Source of the DNA: Gammaproteobacteria bacterium UBA5078
GTDB lineage: Bacteria; Pseudomonadota; Gammaproteobacteria; Pseudomonadales; Pseudohongiellaceae
Direction of reading: 5' to 3'
Assembly: GCA_002416505.1 (NCBI GenBank)
Contig: DIAM01000012.1
Span: forward strand, 1-64,000
Length of the DNA stretch: 64,000 nucleotides
Under the pieces are notes generated by a model. The model ran no database searches. It was not told the DNA's origin and worked only from the letters and a program-made list of their open reading frames with translations. Positions 61,351-64,000 of the stretch are shown piece by piece. Made by a program: the position numbers and the translations under genes. Each line of letters opens with the position of its first letter. The first letter of the stretch is position 1.

Positions 61351-62091
61351 TTACAAGGCGCGCGTGATCGTGACGCCAGCTTCGCTCAATGCACTGACTA
61401 GGGATTGGGCAAACACTAGCGCCTCTGGCGTGTCCCCATGCAGACAAACGGTATCGACGCGCATGTCGATGCGTTGACCCGCTACGGTCATGACCTTCCC
61501 CTCACAGATCATCTCTAGACACTGCGCGACCGCCTGCTGCGGGTCGTGAATCAGCGCCAGGGCGTCCGAGCGTGGCAGTAGCGTGCCATCGGCGGCATAG
61601 CGACGGTCGGCGAAGCCCTCGGCGATAGCGCTCATGCCCAGCTGCCGTACACAGCGCAGTAACTGGCTCCCAGCCAAACCCACGACGGCGAGTTGGGGGT
61701 CAAATTCCTGCAGAATCAGCGCGAGTTCCTCGGCCAGCTTACTATCCGTCGCTGCCTGATTATAAAGTGCGCCATGTGGCTTGATATGGGTGAAGCGTGC
61801 GCCCTGTGCGTGCACCATGCCGCGCAGCGCGTGCAATTGATAGAGCAGGTGATTGCGCAGGCTGGGAATGGGCAACTGCATAGCCTTGCGTCCAAAATTC
61901 TCTCGATCGGGGAAAGAAGGGTGGGCGCCGATGCGCACGCCGTGCGCACGAGCTAGGCGAATGGCATTGGCGATGGTATCGGCGTCGCCAGCGTGTGCGC
62001 CACAGCTGATATTAGCGCTGCTCACGATCGCCAGTAGTTCGCGATCGTGGGCGGCGCCTTCGCCGAGGTCGGCGTTTAGGTCGATTTGCAT
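61351..62091 (-). CDS. pxpA: 5-oxoprolinase subunit A (LamB/YcsF family)
   Basis: PxpA works with PxpB and PxpC to open 5-oxoproline to glutamate using ATP. The 246-residue product has the family's IDLNADLGEG at the N-terminus, ISCGAHAGDADTIANAIRLA, GAHPSFPDRENFGR, HIKPHGALYN, EGFADRRYAADGTLLPRSD and VDTVCLHGDTPEA. The partners pxpB and pxpC are not adjacent; their place must be elsewhere. It is divergent from the repeat-protein gene. Confidence 0.9.
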   Translation of the reverse strand: MQIDLNADLGEGAAHDRELLAIVSSANISCGAHAGDADTIANAIRLARAHGVRIGAHPSFPDRENFGRKAMQLPIPSLRNHLLYQLHALRGMVHAQGARFTHIKPHGALYNQAATDSKLAEELALILQEFDPQLAVVGLAGSQLLRCVRQLGMSAIAEGFADRRYAADGTLLPRSDALALIHDPQQAVAQCLEMICEGKVMTVAGQRIDMRVDTVCLHGDTPEALVFAQSLVSALSEAGVTITRAL

Positions 62092-62148
62092 CAGTTTTTC
62101 CCTTTGGAGTTAGCCAAGAGGATAGTCGAAAAACCATGGCGACTCCAT

Positions 62149-62169
62149 GCAAAAGTGGCCAGTTTTTGC
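62149..62169. repeat. Inverted repeat between pxpA and the repeat-protein gene
   Basis: GCAAAA (62149-62154) and TTTTGC (62164-62169) are inverted around a centre that contains TGGCCA, itself palindromic. It lies in the 204-base divergent region and could be an operator. No regulator is nearby to link to it. Confidence 0.35.
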
Positions 62170-62295
62170 CCCAGAAACAATGGGATGGGGCTAGCCAGAG
62201 TGCGCGTAACGCGTTCTAATAGCGCGCATTGTCGCAGCGCTACCGATGCTCGGTAGAAAGGGCGTTCGTACATTGCTTTGCGCATGGGAGTTGGA

Positions 62296-64000
62296 ATGTT
62301 AAAGAAGTTCTCCACACAGTGTTTTCTCGGCATGGCCACACTAATGAGCGGGCTGTCGAGCGTGAGTTTTGCGCAAGCGACTTTCGTGAGCATTCCCGAG
62401 GCATTGCAGGGTTTCTACACGCTGGAAATGGTCAATGCGACGCCCTTGTCGCCGATTCGGAATACGAGCTCCACGAACTCTGCAGACGATGTGTTGCTCT
62501 ATGTCACGGGTTATGGCGAGCTATGTACTAAGAACAAGAACTCTGGTGACGTGGATCTACTCGCCAGTGCGCCATCCTTGCAGGGGGGTGCATTCGGCAT
62601 CGTGCGTTGGGACGTTCCGAGCTTGGACTTGAGCTTGTCGCTCAATATTAATCAAATTCCCTTCGCCGGTTTCGACTTGCAGTCTAATTCGGGTGGAGCA
62701 TATGGTCGACTAACTGGCAATGCACCCGCCTTTGACAATGGAAGTTGTGGCTCGCCACCGTTCAATACTAGCCTTTCCAACACGCTGTTCAATTTAGCCG
62801 AGTCCACTTACCCAAAAATCTTTCCAAACTCCTCTTTTAGCTTTAATCAAATTGGCAGTGGCTATGATGTGTTTCGTCACTATCCGAGCACTGATACCTA
62901 TCTGGCTATACGCGATGGTGTAGCGTATGCCCGCGGTGGTGATTTTGGCGACAAATTTATCGTAATGGGCGAGGTGGACGATTTAATCGATGACATCAAT
63001 ACGATGCTGGTGCCGAATCGCATTCCCGCATTTTACCAAGGCACTTATCTTCTCGAGCTCACAGAGACTCAGCCATTTTCGCCTCTGGCCGATGGTACGG
63101 AGCTTAACCTTGTCGTGACGAAGACGGGACAGCTGTGTGTAGGGGAGTTGGCTCTCTCGTTTCCTATCGTAAACAGTACCAATACCACCGCGACCTGGAA
63201 TAATAGCAATGGCAACTTGCGCTACACGGTTGACCTAACGCGAGACGACGACCCCGCCACGTTCGACGAAAATATCGCGACGGGCGAGTTCTCCTTCCAA
63301 TCTATAGGGGGCACGACTTACGGTCTGTTTGCTGGCGACAAGACCTCGCTGGCAACCGAGTGTTCGGGCGCGCAAGGCGCCGACCCAGATCTCAGCAATA
63401 TCAATACCCTGTTCAGCTCGATCGAGCAGAAGTATCCAACGGTTTTCCCGGCGGGCCCACAAACCTATAACCAGAAGCTCGATGGTTATACCTACCGCTA
63501 CTATTTCGATAGTCAGGTGTTCGTTTTGGTGAAAGAAGGCATCGTCTACCTAAATGGGGGCGAGTTCGGCAACAATGAAGAACCTGTGCCATATGGCACC
63601 TTGACGAATATCCTAGCCATTCTCAATAACACTCCCCTAACCGCCACCGTGCCCGCGAGTTCCAGAGGCACCTACGCGATGAGTTTTTCATCCTCGACGC
63701 TGTTTTCGCCATTCAGCGATGGTACTGCCGCGCAAGTAGTGTTGGATGCTCTGGGTAACTTATGCCTCGACGGCGTACCACTTGGGAAACCCTTCGCTCG
63801 CCAATCTAGCCCAAATCTCGCTATCTGGGAGGATGCCAAAATAGGCCTGAGTTTCGGCCTCGACTTGAGCACTCTCTCGGCCACAGAGATGAGCCTGAGT
63901 GTGGGTTCCGCTACCGGGATCGCATTCTCGACTCTGTCGGGAGAGCGGACGAGTCTTCAGTCTACCTGTGGGGGCAATGTAGTCACTGATCTCACCTTAG
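62296..64000 (+). CDS. Large exported repeat protein (3' end outside window)
   Basis: An open frame from an ATG (62296, GGGAG upstream) runs to the window end with no stop. A signal peptide is seen in residues 1-26 (SVSFAQ). The rest is built of repeats with a period near 209 residues. Each period has an A segment (starts near 39, 249, 458; GTYxLxxxxxxPFSPLxDGT with a GxLC and a later C) and a B segment (near 162 and 370; LFxxxExxYPxxFP, FNQ or NQ, GY, then GGxFG). The Cys pair in each A segment probably makes a disulfide. I know no family for it. The end is absent, so total size is unknown. Confidence 0.82.
   Translation, partial: MLKKFSTQCFLGMATLMSGLSSVSFAQATFVSIPEALQGFYTLEMVNATPLSPIRNTSSTNSADDVLLYVTGYGELCTKNKNSGDVDLLASAPSLQGGAFGIVRWDVPSLDLSLSLNINQIPFAGFDLQSNSGGAYGRLTGNAPAFDNGSCGSPPFNTSLSNTLFNLAESTYPKIFPNSSFSFNQIGSGYDVFRHYPSTDTYLAIRDGVAYARGGDFGDKFIVMGEVDDLIDDINTMLVPNRIPAFYQGTYLLELTETQPFSPLADGTELNLVVTKTGQLCVGELALSFPIVNSTNTTATWNNSNGNLRYTVDLTRDDDPATFDENIATGEFSFQSIGGTTYGLFAGDKTSLATECSGAQGADPDLSNINTLFSSIEQKYPTVFPAGPQTYNQKLDGYTYRYYFDSQVFVLVKEGIVYLNGGEFGNNEEPVPYGTLTNILAILNNTPLTATVPASSRGTYAMSFSSSTLFSPFSDGTAAQVVLDALGNLCLDGVPLGKPFARQSSPNLAIWEDAKIGLSFGLDLSTLSATEMSLSVGSATGIAFSTLSGERTSLQSTCGGNVVTDLTL

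Noticed and set aside
1..64000. CRISPR arrays, insertion sequences, prophage or tRNA genes
   Set aside because: No repeat-spacer array, transposase, phage gene or tRNA-like sequence was seen on reading the window.

Overview
The window is a chromosomal segment of a gammaproteobacterium. Three things point there: the E. coli-like order tuf, S10, spc and alpha ribosomal operons; an alpha-operon leader of the kind bound by S4 in gammaproteobacteria; and a nuo operon with nuoC and nuoD fused. Many exported redox and hydrolase proteins suggest a free-living, aerobic, possibly marine heterotroph, but the species cannot be named from the sequence. I see no tRNA or rRNA gene, CRISPR array, insertion sequence or prophage.

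Layout. 1-15048: the 3' end of tuf with its terminator, then a strong promoter (TTGACA, 17 bases, TAGAAT) driving rpsJ-rplC-D-W-B-rpsS-rplV-rpsC-rplP-rpmC-rpsQ, then rplN-X-E-rpsN-H-rplF-R-rpsE-rpmD-rplO-secY-rpmJ, then rpsM-K-D-rpoA-rplQ, closed by a hairpin terminator. rpmJ (38 codons, GTG start) is included. 15066-24739: a class V aminotransferase, an atypical LspA-like protein, a DUF1499 membrane protein, a histidine phosphatase, divergent glpK and glpD for glycerol use, a PAS-GAF-GGDEF diguanylate cyclase, a CBS protein and two small exported proteins. 25023-38522: leuS, a redoxin/cytochrome c/copper-monooxygenase-like protein, lipoproteins including a FlgO-type one, trxC, an MFS transporter, an exported protein coupled to a SMI1/KNR4 protein, an exported methyltransferase-like protein, a carboxylesterase, a DUF2214 protein, a glutaredoxin, a VOC protein and a TetR regulator. 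38737-46149: a second redoxin/cytochrome/copper protein, an exported fumarylacetoacetase-fold protein, a serine hydrolase, an exported esterase, a ModF-like double ATPase and a CBS protein. 46570-61346: the complete complex I operon nuoA-B-CD-E-F-G-H-I-J-K-L-M-N. 61351-64000: orphan pxpA and the 5' part of a large exported repeat protein that runs off the window.

How parts work together. The first 15 kb is translation, secretion (SecY) and transcription (RpoA). GlpK and GlpD feed glycerol electrons to quinone, and complex I feeds NADH electrons to the same pool. The accessory middle is rich in envelope proteins. The most unusual items are the two paralogous redoxin/cytochrome/copper proteins, one of which has lost nearly all presumed copper ligands, and the secreted protein at the right edge built from repeats of about 209 residues with a conserved cysteine pair.
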